Notes: generated by a model not told the origin, from the letters alone. DNA of 16,867 nucleotides from an uncultured Frankiales bacterium (GCA_946479905.1 CAMLIA010000084.1:1-16867); one strand, 5' to 3'. Counted from the first letter of the stretch, positions 6,486-14,270 are shown. A program made the numbers and translations.

Positions 6486-9163
6486 GATGTGCTCCTCGGT
6501 CGGGGGACGGTGGACAGGTCGCGCTGAGCGATCCCCTGGTCCGACCGCCCGCGGGCGACCCGGACCTTCGCATCGAGTGCGAGGACGCCGGACGGCGTCA
6601 CGAGCAGCGGGTTGAGGTCCAGCTCGCGGACCTCGGGCACGGTCTCGGCCAGCGCGCTGACGGCGCACAGGACGCGCGCCACCTCGTCGAGGTCCAGTGC
6701 GCCCCGTTCCTCGGTCGGGCCGAACAGGGCGGAGCAGCGCAGCGCCGCCAGCTGGTCCAGGGCGTCCGCGGGACTCGCCGAGGGCAGCCGCACGGCCCGG
6801 TCGTCGACGACGTCGGTCAGGCTGCCGCCGAGTCCGACGGCGACGAGTGGACCGACGCTCTCGTCGTGCGCCAGGCCGACGAGCAGCTCGACCGCCTGCG
6901 GTGCAGCGGCCATCGCCTGGACGACGGCGCCCTCCATGTCCGTGCCGAGCCGGCTCACCAGGTCCGCGTAGGCCTGCCGGACCTCCTCCGCGTCCCGCAG
7001 ACCCAGGACGACGCCGCCGCGCTGGCGCTTGTGCACCAAGGTCGGGCCGAACGCCTTCAGGGCGACGGGGTAGCCGAGATCGGCGGCGGCGGAGGTCGCC
7101 TCCTCCGCGTCGTGCGTCTCGACGACCCGGGCGCAGGGGATGCCGAGCCGCTCGAGCAGCTGCGTCCCCTCGCGGGGGCTCAGCCAGCGCGGCTCGTCCT
7201 CGACGAGCGGGGTGAGGACGGCGCGGACGTGCGCCGTGTCGGGGTGCATGGCGAGGTGCCGACGCCGGGCGGTGTCGCGCCAGCGCATGTGCGCGACCAC
7301 CTTGCCGACCGCGTGCACGGCGTCCTCGGGCAGCTCGAAGCAGGGGACGCTGCTGGGAAGTGCGGCCGGTGTCCAAGCGACGCCGGGGAAGCTGGCCAGC
7401 AGGCAGACGTGCGGGTGGGAGTGCCGGACCCGGGAGACGGCTGCGGCGAACCTCTCCTCGGCGCCGCGGAGCAGCGGGGTGTAGACGGTCAGCACGATGT
7501 CGACCGCGGGATCGGCGGCGACCGCCTGCACCGCGGAGGCGAACGCCTCGGGCGACACGGTGGCCAGCAGGTCGACGGGGTTGCTGAGCGAGGCACCCTC
7601 GGCAGCGACGCGCTGCAGGGCCTGCTCGGTGTCGGGCGAGAGCTCCGCGAGGCTGAGGCCCGCAGCCGCGCAGGCGTCCGCCGCGAGCACCCCGGGGCCG
7701 CCGGAGTTGCCGACGACGGCGATCCGCGAGCCCGAGGGGAGCACCGGGGCGTCGAGCACCGTGAGGACGTCGAACATCTCGCTCATGTCCTCAGCGCGGA
7801 TGACGCCGGACCCGCGCAGCAGCGCGTCGATCGCGACGTCCGGCGTGGTCGCGGCTGCCGTGTGCGACCGCCCGGCGAGAGCGCCGGCAGCGGTGCGGCC
7901 GGCCTTCACGACCACGACCGGCTTGCGCTGGCCGACGGCCGACGCGAGACGCGCGAACTTGCGGGCGTTGCCGAAGGACTCGAGGTAGAGCGCGATCGCG
8001 GTCGTCCGCGGGTCCTCGCTGAACCACGCGAGCAGGTCGTTGCCGCTCACGTCGGCCTTGTTGCCGGTGGAGACGAAGGCGGAGAGCCCGGCGCCGCGTC
8101 GCTCGGCGTGCCGGAGGGCGGCGATGCCCACGGCGCCGGACTGCGACACCAGGGCGATCCGGCCGCTGCGTGGCTGGGCGTCGCAGAAGGTCGCGTTGAA
8201 GCGGTGCTGCGGCGCCGTGCTCACCACGCCGAGGCAGTTGGGTCCGACGAGCCGCATCCCGTGCCGCCGGCACAGGGCGAGCAGCTGCTCCTGCCGCTGC
8301 CGTCCCTCGCTGCCGCTCTCCGCGAACCCGGCGCTGACGACGCAGAGCGCGCGGGCGCCGGCCTCGGCGGCCTGCTCCGCGACCTCGACGACGTGAGCGG
8401 CGGGGACGGCGACGACGACCAGGTCGATGTGCGGGCCGCCGCCGAGCGCGTGACCGGGCCCGACGCGCCGCAGGACGCCGTGGTAGCCGCTGTGCTGCAG
8501 CGCCGTCCAGATCTCGGAGGCGATGCTGTGCGGGCGCATGCTCCCGACGACGGCGATGGCCTCGGGCTCGAGGAGCGGGCGCAGGGAGGCCCGCTCGGCG
8601 GTGATCTCCCGGCGCGTGAGGGCGTCGAGCAGCTCGGCTCGGGCGGTGAGGTCGATGCGGAGCTCGTGGACCCCGCCGATCCCGGTGCTGGTGAGCGCGA
8701 ACCCGCTGTCGCTCAGCAACCGCATCATGGCGGTGTTGTCGGCCAGGACGTCCGCCGAGAGGGCGGTGATGCCCGCTTGCTTCGCCAGCCCTGCCAGGTG
8801 CTCGAGCAGCAGCGCGCCGAGCCCCTGGTTCTGGTGCTCGTCGTCGACGAGCATGCCCAGGTCGGCGAGCTGGGGGTCGCGCTCGAGTCGCGCGAAGCTG
8901 GCGAGTGCGACCACCTGGCCGGACACCACGGCCAGGAGCGCGCAGCCGAGCGCCGCTTCCTCCAGGACGCGATCGACGTACCAGTCACCCGGCCGTTCGC
9001 TCGTGCTGAAGAAGCGCATCCGCCTGGTGCGCAGGGACACCCGGTTGTTGAGGTCCCGGAGCGCCGGCTCGTCGGAGGGCTGGACCAGGCGGATGGAGGC
9101 GATGGTGCCGTCCGTGAGCAGCACGTCCAGCGACAGCGGGTCGACCGCTGTGTCGGGCCTCAC
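6482..9163 (-). CDS. GNAT acetyltransferase fused to ADP-forming acyl-CoA synthetase
   Basis: An 893-residue protein. The N-terminal GNAT domain (about 15-172) has the acetyl-CoA loop QNQGLGALLLEHL (111-123). It is followed by a CoA-binding Rossmann domain (about 195-320, AIAVVGSMRP), a ligase CoA domain (about 335-600, GRIALVSQSGAVG and SHTAA) and a C-terminal ATP-grasp domain (about 660-875, GYPVALKAFGPTLVHKRQRG). The phosphohistidine equivalent (His434 in SHTAA) and the ATP-grasp His in LVHK are present, so synthetase activity is plausible. GNAT-first order resembles Streptomyces PatA-type protein lysine acetyltransferases; Salmonella Pat has the opposite order. Possible roles are acetyl-CoA/acetate conversion, protein acetylation, or both. 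GTG start overlaps the universal stress gene stop by 4 bp (GTGA); the stop overlaps the dehydrogenase start (ATGA). A longer upstream frame is only a shadow of the stress gene. Confidence 0.93.
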   Translation of the reverse strand: MRPDTAVDPLSLDVLLTDGTIASIRLVQPSDEPALRDLNNRVSLRTRRMRFFSTSERPGDWYVDRVLEEAALGCALLAVVSGQVVALASFARLERDPQLADLGMLVDDEHQNQGLGALLLEHLAGLAKQAGITALSADVLADNTAMMRLLSDSGFALTSTGIGGVHELRIDLTARAELLDALTRREITAERASLRPLLEPEAIAVVGSMRPHSIASEIWTALQHSGYHGVLRRVGPGHALGGGPHIDLVVVAVPAAHVVEVAEQAAEAGARALCVVSAGFAESGSEGRQRQEQLLALCRRHGMRLVGPNCLGVVSTAPQHRFNATFCDAQPRSGRIALVSQSGAVGIAALRHAERRGAGLSAFVSTGNKADVSGNDLLAWFSEDPRTTAIALYLESFGNARKFARLASAVGQRKPVVVVKAGRTAAGALAGRSHTAAATTPDVAIDALLRGSGVIRAEDMSEMFDVLTVLDAPVLPSGSRIAVVGNSGGPGVLAADACAAAGLSLAELSPDTEQALQRVAAEGASLSNPVDLLATVSPEAFASAVQAVAADPAVDIVLTVYTPLLRGAEERFAAAVSRVRHSHPHVCLLASFPGVAWTPAALPSSVPCFELPEDAVHAVGKVVAHMRWRDTARRRHLAMHPDTAHVRAVLTPLVEDEPRWLSPREGTQLLERLGIPCARVVETHDAEEATSAAADLGYPVALKAFGPTLVHKRQRGGVVLGLRDAEEVRQAYADLVSRLGTDMEGAVVQAMAAAPQAVELLVGLAHDESVGPLVAVGLGGSLTDVVDDRAVRLPSASPADALDQLAALRCSALFGPTEERGALDLDEVARVLCAVSALAETVPEVRELDLNPLLVTPSGVLALDAKVRVARGRSDQGIAQRDLSTVPRPRSTS

Positions 9164-10056
9164 GGCGTGGGTCCCGTCCCCGCCCGTAGGACGGTCACGG
9201 CGCTGCGTGCGTGGTGGGCGCACTGCATCGCGACGGAACCGAGCATGAGGTGCGTGAAGCTGCCGCGCCCTCGGGAGCCGATGACGAGGAGGTCCTCGGG
9301 CCCCGTCGTCGCGAGCAGTCCGGCGGCGGGGTAGTCCTGGATGGCGCGCACCTCCACGACCAGGTCGGCGTGCTCCCCGAGCACCTCGTCGACGTGCTCG
9401 TGCAGCCACGCCTCGACCTGCTTGCCGTACTGCTCGGCCGAGACCGGCGGGGTGCCGAACCAGTCAGGGTTGGTCACGAGCTGCCACGCGTGCACGACCA
9501 GGAGGGGGCAGCCGTTGCTGCGGGCCCGGCGGGCTGCCCACGTCAGCGCCGACGCGCCGCAGTCCGATCCGTCGACGCCGACGACGACCCGGGTCCACGG
9601 CTTCACCGGCCCGCTCGCGGCGGGCACGACCATGACGGGGCACTGGGCGTGGTGCAGCACGTAGTTGGTGGCGGAGCCGACCACGGCCGAGGCGAACGGG
9701 CCGTGCCGTCGGGTGCCGAGGACCAGCAGGTCGGCCAGGGCGGAGGCGTGGACGAGGTCGGTCCCTGCATCCCCGGCTCGGGCGTCCTTGACGACAGGGA
9801 CGTCCGTCAGGCCGGTGTCGCGCTGCGCCCGGTCGACGATGTCGGTGAGGAACTCGCCGGCCCAGCCGCTGCGGTCCTCCAGCTCCACGGGCGTGATGTC
9901 GTAGCCGAGCCCCGGTACGCCGCCGACGTAGGGCAGCACCCGCCAGCTGTGCACGACCCGGACCGTGTCCTTCAGTACGGATGCCTCGCGGAGGGCGACG
10001 CGCAGTGCGCGCTCCGATGCCTCCGACCCATCGACCCCGACGACGACCTCAGCCAT
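9160..10056 (-). CDS. Universal stress protein, tandem UspA domains
   Basis: A 298-residue protein with two Usp domains. Domain 1 (about 1-145) begins MAEVVVGVDGSEASERALRV and contains LVLGTRRHGPFASAVVGSAT. Domain 2 (about 152-295) begins RVVVGVDGSDCGASALTWAA and ends IGSRGRGSFTHLMLGSVAMQ, a G-x2-G-x9-G-S nucleotide-binding pattern. The ATG at 10056 has AGGAGG six bases upstream, the best ribosome site in this operon, so it is the operon's lead gene. It is a paralogue of the tandem protein at 791-1666; the HAxxW motifs after the first strands (VVHSW, VVHAW) are typical of DosR-regulon members. It is followed by four metabolic and signalling genes with overlapping ends. ATP binding is expected; its partner proteins are unknown. 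Confidence 0.95.
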   Translation of the reverse strand: MAEVVVGVDGSEASERALRVALREASVLKDTVRVVHSWRVLPYVGGVPGLGYDITPVELEDRSGWAGEFLTDIVDRAQRDTGLTDVPVVKDARAGDAGTDLVHASALADLLVLGTRRHGPFASAVVGSATNYVLHHAQCPVMVVPAASGPVKPWTRVVVGVDGSDCGASALTWAARRARSNGCPLLVVHAWQLVTNPDWFGTPPVSAEQYGKQVEAWLHEHVDEVLGEHADLVVEVRAIQDYPAAGLLATTGPEDLLVIGSRGRGSFTHLMLGSVAMQCAHHARSAVTVLRAGTGPTP

Positions 10057-10105
10057 GGTGGCCTCCTCTCGGCCTCCACGGTGCCGTGACGAGGGGCCAG
10101 TGGCA

Positions 10106-10120
10106 GGGGTCGTTGGTCCT
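10106..10120 (-). promoter_or_regulatory. Candidate DosR-like operator for the five-gene operon
   Basis: On the minus strand this reads AGGACCAACGACCCC, matching the window motif at most fixed positions. It is 49 nt upstream of the ATG at 10056. A single half-site (GGGCC, 10129-10133) lies close to the 22-bp spacing seen in paired sites. Confidence 0.5.
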
Positions 10121-10156
10121 GATCTGGCGGGCCGCACGGGCACGCCGTGCGAGCGC

Positions 10157-11116
10157 TCAGCGGGTGCGGAGACGCCGGCCCAGCGCCAGTGCTGCGACGG
10201 CCGCGGCGAGGACCGCCGCACCGCCGAACAGCAGCGGCCAGGAGGTGCCGTCACGGGAGGCGTCCGGCCTCGTCGAGGCAGGCGTGGAGGGCGACGGTGA
10301 AGGTGACGGTGAGGGGGAGGGGGAGGTCGGCACCGGCGTCGGCGACACGGCAGGGGCCGTCACCGCCAGCCGGTGCGACCACCTCACCAGCCGCCCGTCG
10401 AGGACCCCGAGCAGCGCGACGGTGGTGCTCCCGGTGCCGGCCGGGGCGCGGACCGACAGCTGGAGCGGAGGCTGGGGGGTGCGCGCGAGCACCTGCGCCC
10501 GGTCAGCGGTGCAGGCGACCCACCAGAGCCGGTCGTACTCGTTCATCGCCGTGACGCGGCTCGGCGCGACGCCGGTGAGGCGGAGCGACAGCCGGGTCCC
10601 CGGGCGGGCCGTGTCCGACCCGCGGAGCGCGCCGGCCCCAGCCGGCGCGGCGGGCAGGGCGCACAGCGGCTCGGCCGTCATCGGCGGCGCCGGCGCCCTG
10701 GTGACGAGGAGCGAGGCCGTCAGCCGGGAGCGCCGGCCGTCGTCCGCTGCGGACGACGAGCCCTGCCGGAACAGCACGCTGACGTCGTACCGCCCGGGAG
10801 CCGTGCCGGTCGGCACGCGCACCAGCAGCAGCGCGGCGTGCTCGTCCGGCATGACCTCGGCGTCTCCGGAAAGCTGCCAGGCGGCACAGGACAGGAAGGT
10901 CTCCCCGGAGCCCCCACCCACCAGGGCCTGCGGCCACTGCCGGAAGCCGGACAGCTGCAGCAGCGCGTCACCCCCGGGCTGCGCTGTCGGAGTCAGCAGC
11001 TGCAGCCGGCCGTCGGTCGCGGCCGGCCACGGCCGCGCGCAGACCGGGACGTCAGCGGTGCCCGGTGCGGCCGGGAGGACGAGGACTGCGGCGGCCAGCA
11101 GGCCGAGCCAGGACAT
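10157..11116 (-). CDS. Secreted, membrane-anchored protein with Ser-Pro linker
   Basis: A 319-residue protein, not recognised. It begins MSWLGLLAAAVLVLPAAPGTADV, a signal peptide with likely cleavage near residue 21. An extracytoplasmic region (about 22-255) has four well-spaced cysteines (VCARPW, LSCAAW, LCALPA, VACTAD) that could form two disulfides. A linker rich in Ser-Pro repeats (about 258-285) leads to a C-terminal membrane helix (about 294-312) and basic tail RRLRTR. There is no LPXTG motif, so the anchor is the membrane helix. The ATG lies 1 nt after the nitroreductase stop, with no Shine-Dalgarno sequence visible, so translation is probably coupled. It is the last gene of the CBS-nitroreductase unit. 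A longer frame begins upstream, but that start would put 22 residues before the signal peptide. Confidence 0.82.
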   Translation of the reverse strand: MSWLGLLAAAVLVLPAAPGTADVPVCARPWPAATDGRLQLLTPTAQPGGDALLQLSGFRQWPQALVGGGSGETFLSCAAWQLSGDAEVMPDEHAALLLVRVPTGTAPGRYDVSVLFRQGSSSAADDGRRSRLTASLLVTRAPAPPMTAEPLCALPAAPAGAGALRGSDTARPGTRLSLRLTGVAPSRVTAMNEYDRLWWVACTADRAQVLARTPQPPLQLSVRAPAGTGSTTVALLGVLDGRLVRWSHRLAVTAPAVSPTPVPTSPSPSPSPSPSPSTPASTRPDASRDGTSWPLLFGGAAVLAAAVAALALGRRLRTR

Positions 11117-11117
11117 G

Positions 11118-12074
11118 TCAGCGCACGACGTCGGCGACGGGCCGGCGGTGCGTCCCCGGGATCCCGTGCCGGTGCGGCACACCGACGCGCAGGATCACCT
11201 GAGGGTGGCCCTGCAGGCCGAGACCGCCGGTGAGCTGGGCGCGCAGGCCGGCCACCTCCAGCACCTGGGTGAGGGGGGACGCGGCGAGCTCGGCGCTCTC
11301 GATGCTGAGCAGCAGGTCGCTGAGCGCCCAGCCGCAGACGAGCCAGCTGGCGGGGTCGTCGCTGTCGGTGCTGAGCACGCACAGGGTGGGCCGCTCGGGC
11401 ACGGGCGGCAGGGTGCCCAGCTCGACACCGGCGGGGGCGCTGCCGAACCGGCGCAGGGGTACGTCGGACGCGCGCCGACCGGGTGGTGTCGCCGGGACTC
11501 CTTGCCGAGGGTGCGGCACCTCCGCTGTCCAGTGCCGCTGCTCGGCGGCCAGCGCGGGGTCGTTCTCGAGCACCTGCTCGGCGCGGTCGCCGAGGGTCGC
11601 CAGCAGCAGCGTCCGCTCGCTGTCGAGCACGTCCAGGTGGCAGGCGTCGGCCTCGGCCACCGCCCGCAGGTGCCGCAGCACCTCGTCGGGGACGGCTTCG
11701 TCGCGGAAGGGAGACCGGTCGGTGTGCCGGTCCCACAGGGCCAGGATCAGCTCGGACTCCGGCAAGGTCATCGACCGGCGACCCTGCACGGTCACGACGG
11801 CGAGCAGGTCGCGGTCGTGGGGATCGGGAAGCAGCTCGACGCTCGCCTCGAGCTCGTTGGCGCGCAGCCCGAGCACGAGGTGCCGCAGGGCGCCGCCGCA
11901 GCTCAGGTGGAGCTCGCGGCGCAGCGGGTCCTCGGCGCGCAGCCAGCGGGCGTTGTCTGCGCGGAGCTCGATCCGATCGCCGTCGCGGTGGAACAGCCAG
12001 GGCTGGGTGTTGTGCACCGAGGGCGCGCGGATCGCCGCGGCGACCGCACTGCGGAAGGTGAGCTCAGTCAGCAC
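11118..12074 (-). CDS. Acg-like nitroreductase-family flavoprotein
   Basis: A 318-residue protein starting at GTG 12074. The hallmark APSVHNTQPW lies at 17-26, and a later DRHTDRSPF (about 134-142) matches the conserved R-x-x-R-x-PF segment of the Acg subfamily. Members (Rv2032/Acg, Rv3131, Rv3127) are nitroreductase-fold proteins of the mycobacterial DosR regulon that bind FMN tightly but often lack ordinary nitroreductase activity, and may sequester flavin. The C-terminal half has the second lobe (SWLVCGWALSDLLLSIESAE) with GHPQVILRVGVPH near the end. The gene overlaps the CBS gene by 7 bp and is followed by the secreted protein gene after 1 nt. The start is set by the homologous N-terminus and the overlap; its ribosome site is weak. 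Confidence 0.9.
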   Translation of the reverse strand: MLTELTFRSAVAAAIRAPSVHNTQPWLFHRDGDRIELRADNARWLRAEDPLRRELHLSCGGALRHLVLGLRANELEASVELLPDPHDRDLLAVVTVQGRRSMTLPESELILALWDRHTDRSPFRDEAVPDEVLRHLRAVAEADACHLDVLDSERTLLLATLGDRAEQVLENDPALAAEQRHWTAEVPHPRQGVPATPPGRRASDVPLRRFGSAPAGVELGTLPPVPERPTLCVLSTDSDDPASWLVCGWALSDLLLSIESAELAASPLTQVLEVAGLRAQLTGGLGLQGHPQVILRVGVPHRHGIPGTHRRPVADVVR

Positions 12075-12502
12075 GGCGGCTCGCCAGCTCGTGCCAGCAG
12101 GGCCAGGATGTCCCCGGTGGTGACCAGGCCGAGCAGCTCGCCGGTCTCGTCCCGCACCAGGGCGGCGCCGTTGCGGGACTCCAGCAGCACCCGGCACAGC
12201 TCGGGCAGCTCGGTGTCGGAGGTGACGCACGGCGTCGGCGTGACCAGCGCGAGCACGGTGCGGGGAGCGAGCGGGGCGAGCTCGAGGCTCCACGCGACCC
12301 ACAGCTGCGACAGCGCCACGACACCGAGGCACGCGCCGCGCTCGAGCACGACGGCGTGCTCCGCGCCGTGGGCGCGCATCACGCCCCACACGTCCGTCAC
12401 CGGAGTGCGTGCATCGACGGTGAGGACCTCCCGTCGCATCACCTCCTCGGCGCGCACGGGCTCAGGATCGAACAGGTTCCGCGGGTCCATCAGCTCGGTC
12501 AT
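12068..12502 (-). CDS. Paired CBS domain protein (Hrp1-like)
   Basis: A 144-residue protein made of two CBS domains (about 16-75 and 80-140), with VMRREVLTVDARTPVTDVWG and GELLGLVTTGDILALL typical of each end. Paired CBS modules usually bind adenine nucleotides or other ligands and regulate partners. The small stand-alone form is the type of Rv2626c (Hrp1), which is strongly induced in the mycobacterial DosR regulon. The start ATG at 12502 has GGAGG seven bases upstream. It is the first gene of a three-gene unit with the nitroreductase (7-bp overlap) and secreted protein, and is divergent from the sensor kinase. A strong DosR-like site lies 50 nt upstream. Confidence 0.92.
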   Translation of the reverse strand: MTELMDPRNLFDPEPVRAEEVMRREVLTVDARTPVTDVWGVMRAHGAEHAVVLERGACLGVVALSQLWVAWSLELAPLAPRTVLALVTPTPCVTSDTELPELCRVLLESRNGAALVRDETGELLGLVTTGDILALLARAGEPPC

Positions 12503-12552
12503 GGCGTCGCCTCCGTCCCTGCCAGGGTCGCCGAGCCCGGACGGACGGGGGC

Positions 12553-12567
12553 AGGTCCGAAGGTCCC
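12553..12567 (-). promoter_or_regulatory. Candidate DosR-like operator upstream of the CBS gene, strong match
   Basis: On the minus strand this reads GGGACCTTCGGACCT, one mismatch from GGGACCTTCGGCCCT. It lies 50 nt upstream of the CBS start. The neighbouring copy at 12576-12590 has its centre 23 bp away. Confidence 0.6.
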
Positions 12568-12575
12568 GAGCACCC

Positions 12576-12590
12576 GGGACCGATGGGCCG
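12576..12590 (+). promoter_or_regulatory. Candidate DosR-like operator upstream of the sensor kinase
   Basis: GGGACCGATGGGCCG has a perfect left half-site and a near-perfect right one. It is 81 nt upstream of the kinase start at 12672. It may act mainly with the adjacent site as a cooperative pair driving the divergent CBS operon. Confidence 0.5.
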
Positions 12591-12635
12591 CTCGGGGGAA
12601 TCGCCGGGAAACTCCGCGCGACGCGAACGGATCTG

Positions 12636-12665
12636 CTGACGTGCGGATCATGAGCGCCTTAACGT
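12636..12665 (+). promoter_or_regulatory. Possible promoter of the sensor kinase, near-leaderless
   Basis: CTGACG (12636-12641) and TAACGT (12660-12665) resemble -35 and -10 hexamers with an 18-bp spacer. The -10 ends six bases before the GTG at 12672, which is the geometry of leaderless actinobacterial transcripts. The same six bases (AGGGAC) could instead act as a weak ribosome site on a longer transcript. Confidence 0.35.
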
Positions 12666-12671
12666 AGGGAC

Positions 12672-14270
12672 GTGGCCACCCCCGTCGACAAGTTCGCCCT
12701 GCAGCAGGAGCGGACCGACGGCCTGCTCTTCGCGGTCGCGGCCGTCACCAGCGAGCTCGACCTGCAGTCGGTGCTGCGTCGGATCGCCGAGGTCGCGACC
12801 GACCTCGTCGACGCGCGCTACGGCGCGGTCGGTGTCATCGGCGCCGACGGCTCGCTGTCCCAGTTCGTCACGGTTGGCCTCGACAGCGAGCTGGCGGAGC
12901 GGATCGGGCCGCTGCCGCACGGGCTCGGCATCCTGGGCGAGCTCATCAGGCACCCGGTCCCGCTGCGGCTGCAGGACCTGCGCGACCATCCCGCGTCGTA
13001 CGGCTTCCCCGCCGACCACCCGCCGATGACGAGCTTCCTCGGGGTGCCCATCCGGGTGCGCGAGAAGGTCTTCGGCAACCTCTACCTCACCGACAAGCGC
13101 AACGGCGACTTCGACGCCGACGACGAGCAGCTGGTGCTCGGGCTCGCGGCGGTCGCCGGCATCGCCGTGGAGAACGCGTCGCTGTTCGAGCGCTCGTCGC
13201 GCCGCGAGCGCTCGGCGGCGGCGGCGGCCGAGATCACGACCAGCCTGCTGTCGGGTGCGGAGCCGGAGACCGTCCTCGAGCTGGCGGCCGAGCGGGGCAG
13301 CGACCTGGTCAGCGCCGACCTCGGCCTCATCGCGCTGCCGCACGGCGACCGGCTGCTGGTCGAGGTCTCCTGGGGTCCCGGGACGGACGCGCCCACCGGG
13401 TCGCTCACCCCCGAGGGACCGATCGGTCAGGTGCTCAGCCACAACGCGCCCCGGGTGTTCGACAAGGACATGCTCAGCCACGTCTGGCCGGGGGTCCCGC
13501 TCGGTGGAGCGGTCGGGATCCCCCTGGGCAAGGGCGTCTGCGTCGCCGCCCGGAAGGCACCGGCGCTGCCGTTCACGGACGAGGAGGTGCAGGAGCTCAC
13601 CACGTTCGCCAAGCAGGCGACGGTCGCCCTGGAGCTCGCCCAGCGCCGCCGCGACGTCGAGCGGCTCTCGGTGTACGCCGATCGCGACCGGATCGCCCGG
13701 GACCTGCACGACCTGGTGATCCAGCGGTTGTTCGCCACCGGCATGCAGCTCGAGAGCGTGGTGCGCCAAGTCGGTGACGCGACGGCGCAGAGCCGGGTCC
13801 GGCAGGCGGTCGACGACCTCGACGAGACGATCCGGGAGATCCGAGGGGCGATCTACGCCCTCGGGCACGACGAGATCGCCGAGACGACCAGCCTGCGCGT
13901 CCGGCTGCTCGAGACGCTCGACGGGGCTGAGCAGCAGCTCGGCTACGCGCCGGCGGTCCGGCTGTCCGGGCTGCTCGACACCCGCGTCCCGCCGCAGGTC
14001 GCGGACCATCTGCTCAGCGTGCTCCGGGAGGCGCTGTCCAACGTGGCCCGGCACGCCCAGGCCAGCCGCGTCGACGTCGAGGTGGAGGCCTACGACGAGC
14101 TCGTCCTGCGGGTGGTCGACGACGGCGTCGGCCTGCCCGAGGGCGGCCGCCGGAGCGGCCTGCAGAACATGCAGGAGCGCGCCCTGCTGCTGGGGGGCTC
14201 GCTCTACGCGGGGAGCGCACCCGTGAACGGCACCGAGCTCATCTGGCGGGTGCCGCTCCCGCCGAACTGA
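12672..14270 (+). CDS. GAF-GAF sensor histidine kinase, DevS/DosT-like
   Basis: A 532-residue cytosolic kinase. GAF-A (about 28-170), GAF-B (about 185-325), HisKA_3 dimerisation domain (about 336-400; phosphoacceptor His346 in ARDLHDLVIQRLFATG) and HATPase_c (about 440-530; N-box Asn457 in LREALSNVARHA, G1 box DDGVGLP, G2 GLQNMQERA). GAF-A contains HPASYGFPADHPPMTSFLGV, closely matching DevS and DosT. His116 in DHPPM aligns with the haem-ligating His149 of DevS, and Tyr138 (22 residues later, in GNLYLTDK) with its distal Tyr171. I infer a haem-based oxygen, NO, CO or redox sensor. Its partner should be a NarL-type regulator, which is not in this window. GTG start; an alternative downstream start would damage GAF-A. 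The 3' end overlaps the convergent universal stress gene by 32 bp. Confidence 0.93.
   Translation: MATPVDKFALQQERTDGLLFAVAAVTSELDLQSVLRRIAEVATDLVDARYGAVGVIGADGSLSQFVTVGLDSELAERIGPLPHGLGILGELIRHPVPLRLQDLRDHPASYGFPADHPPMTSFLGVPIRVREKVFGNLYLTDKRNGDFDADDEQLVLGLAAVAGIAVENASLFERSSRRERSAAAAAEITTSLLSGAEPETVLELAAERGSDLVSADLGLIALPHGDRLLVEVSWGPGTDAPTGSLTPEGPIGQVLSHNAPRVFDKDMLSHVWPGVPLGGAVGIPLGKGVCVAARKAPALPFTDEEVQELTTFAKQATVALELAQRRRDVERLSVYADRDRIARDLHDLVIQRLFATGMQLESVVRQVGDATAQSRVRQAVDDLDETIREIRGAIYALGHDEIAETTSLRVRLLETLDGAEQQLGYAPAVRLSGLLDTRVPPQVADHLLSVLREALSNVARHAQASRVDVEVEAYDELVLRVVDDGVGLPEGGRRSGLQNMQERALLLGGSLYAGSAPVNGTELIWRVPLPPN

Noticed and set aside
6866..9334. Long plus-strand open frame of 822 codons
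   Set aside because: It lies wholly opposite the acyl-CoA synthetase and universal stress genes. Its product is Arg/Gly/Asp-rich with no domain, as expected for an antisense shadow in GC-rich DNA.
9981..12653. Long plus-strand open frame of 890 codons
   Set aside because: It runs antisense to the secreted protein, nitroreductase and CBS genes and is low-complexity Arg/Ser/Ala-rich. The minus-strand products match known families or a clear secretion architecture.
12648..14054. Minus-strand open frame of 468 codons
   Set aside because: It is antisense to the kinase, whose GAF, HisKA_3 and HATPase motifs are unambiguous.
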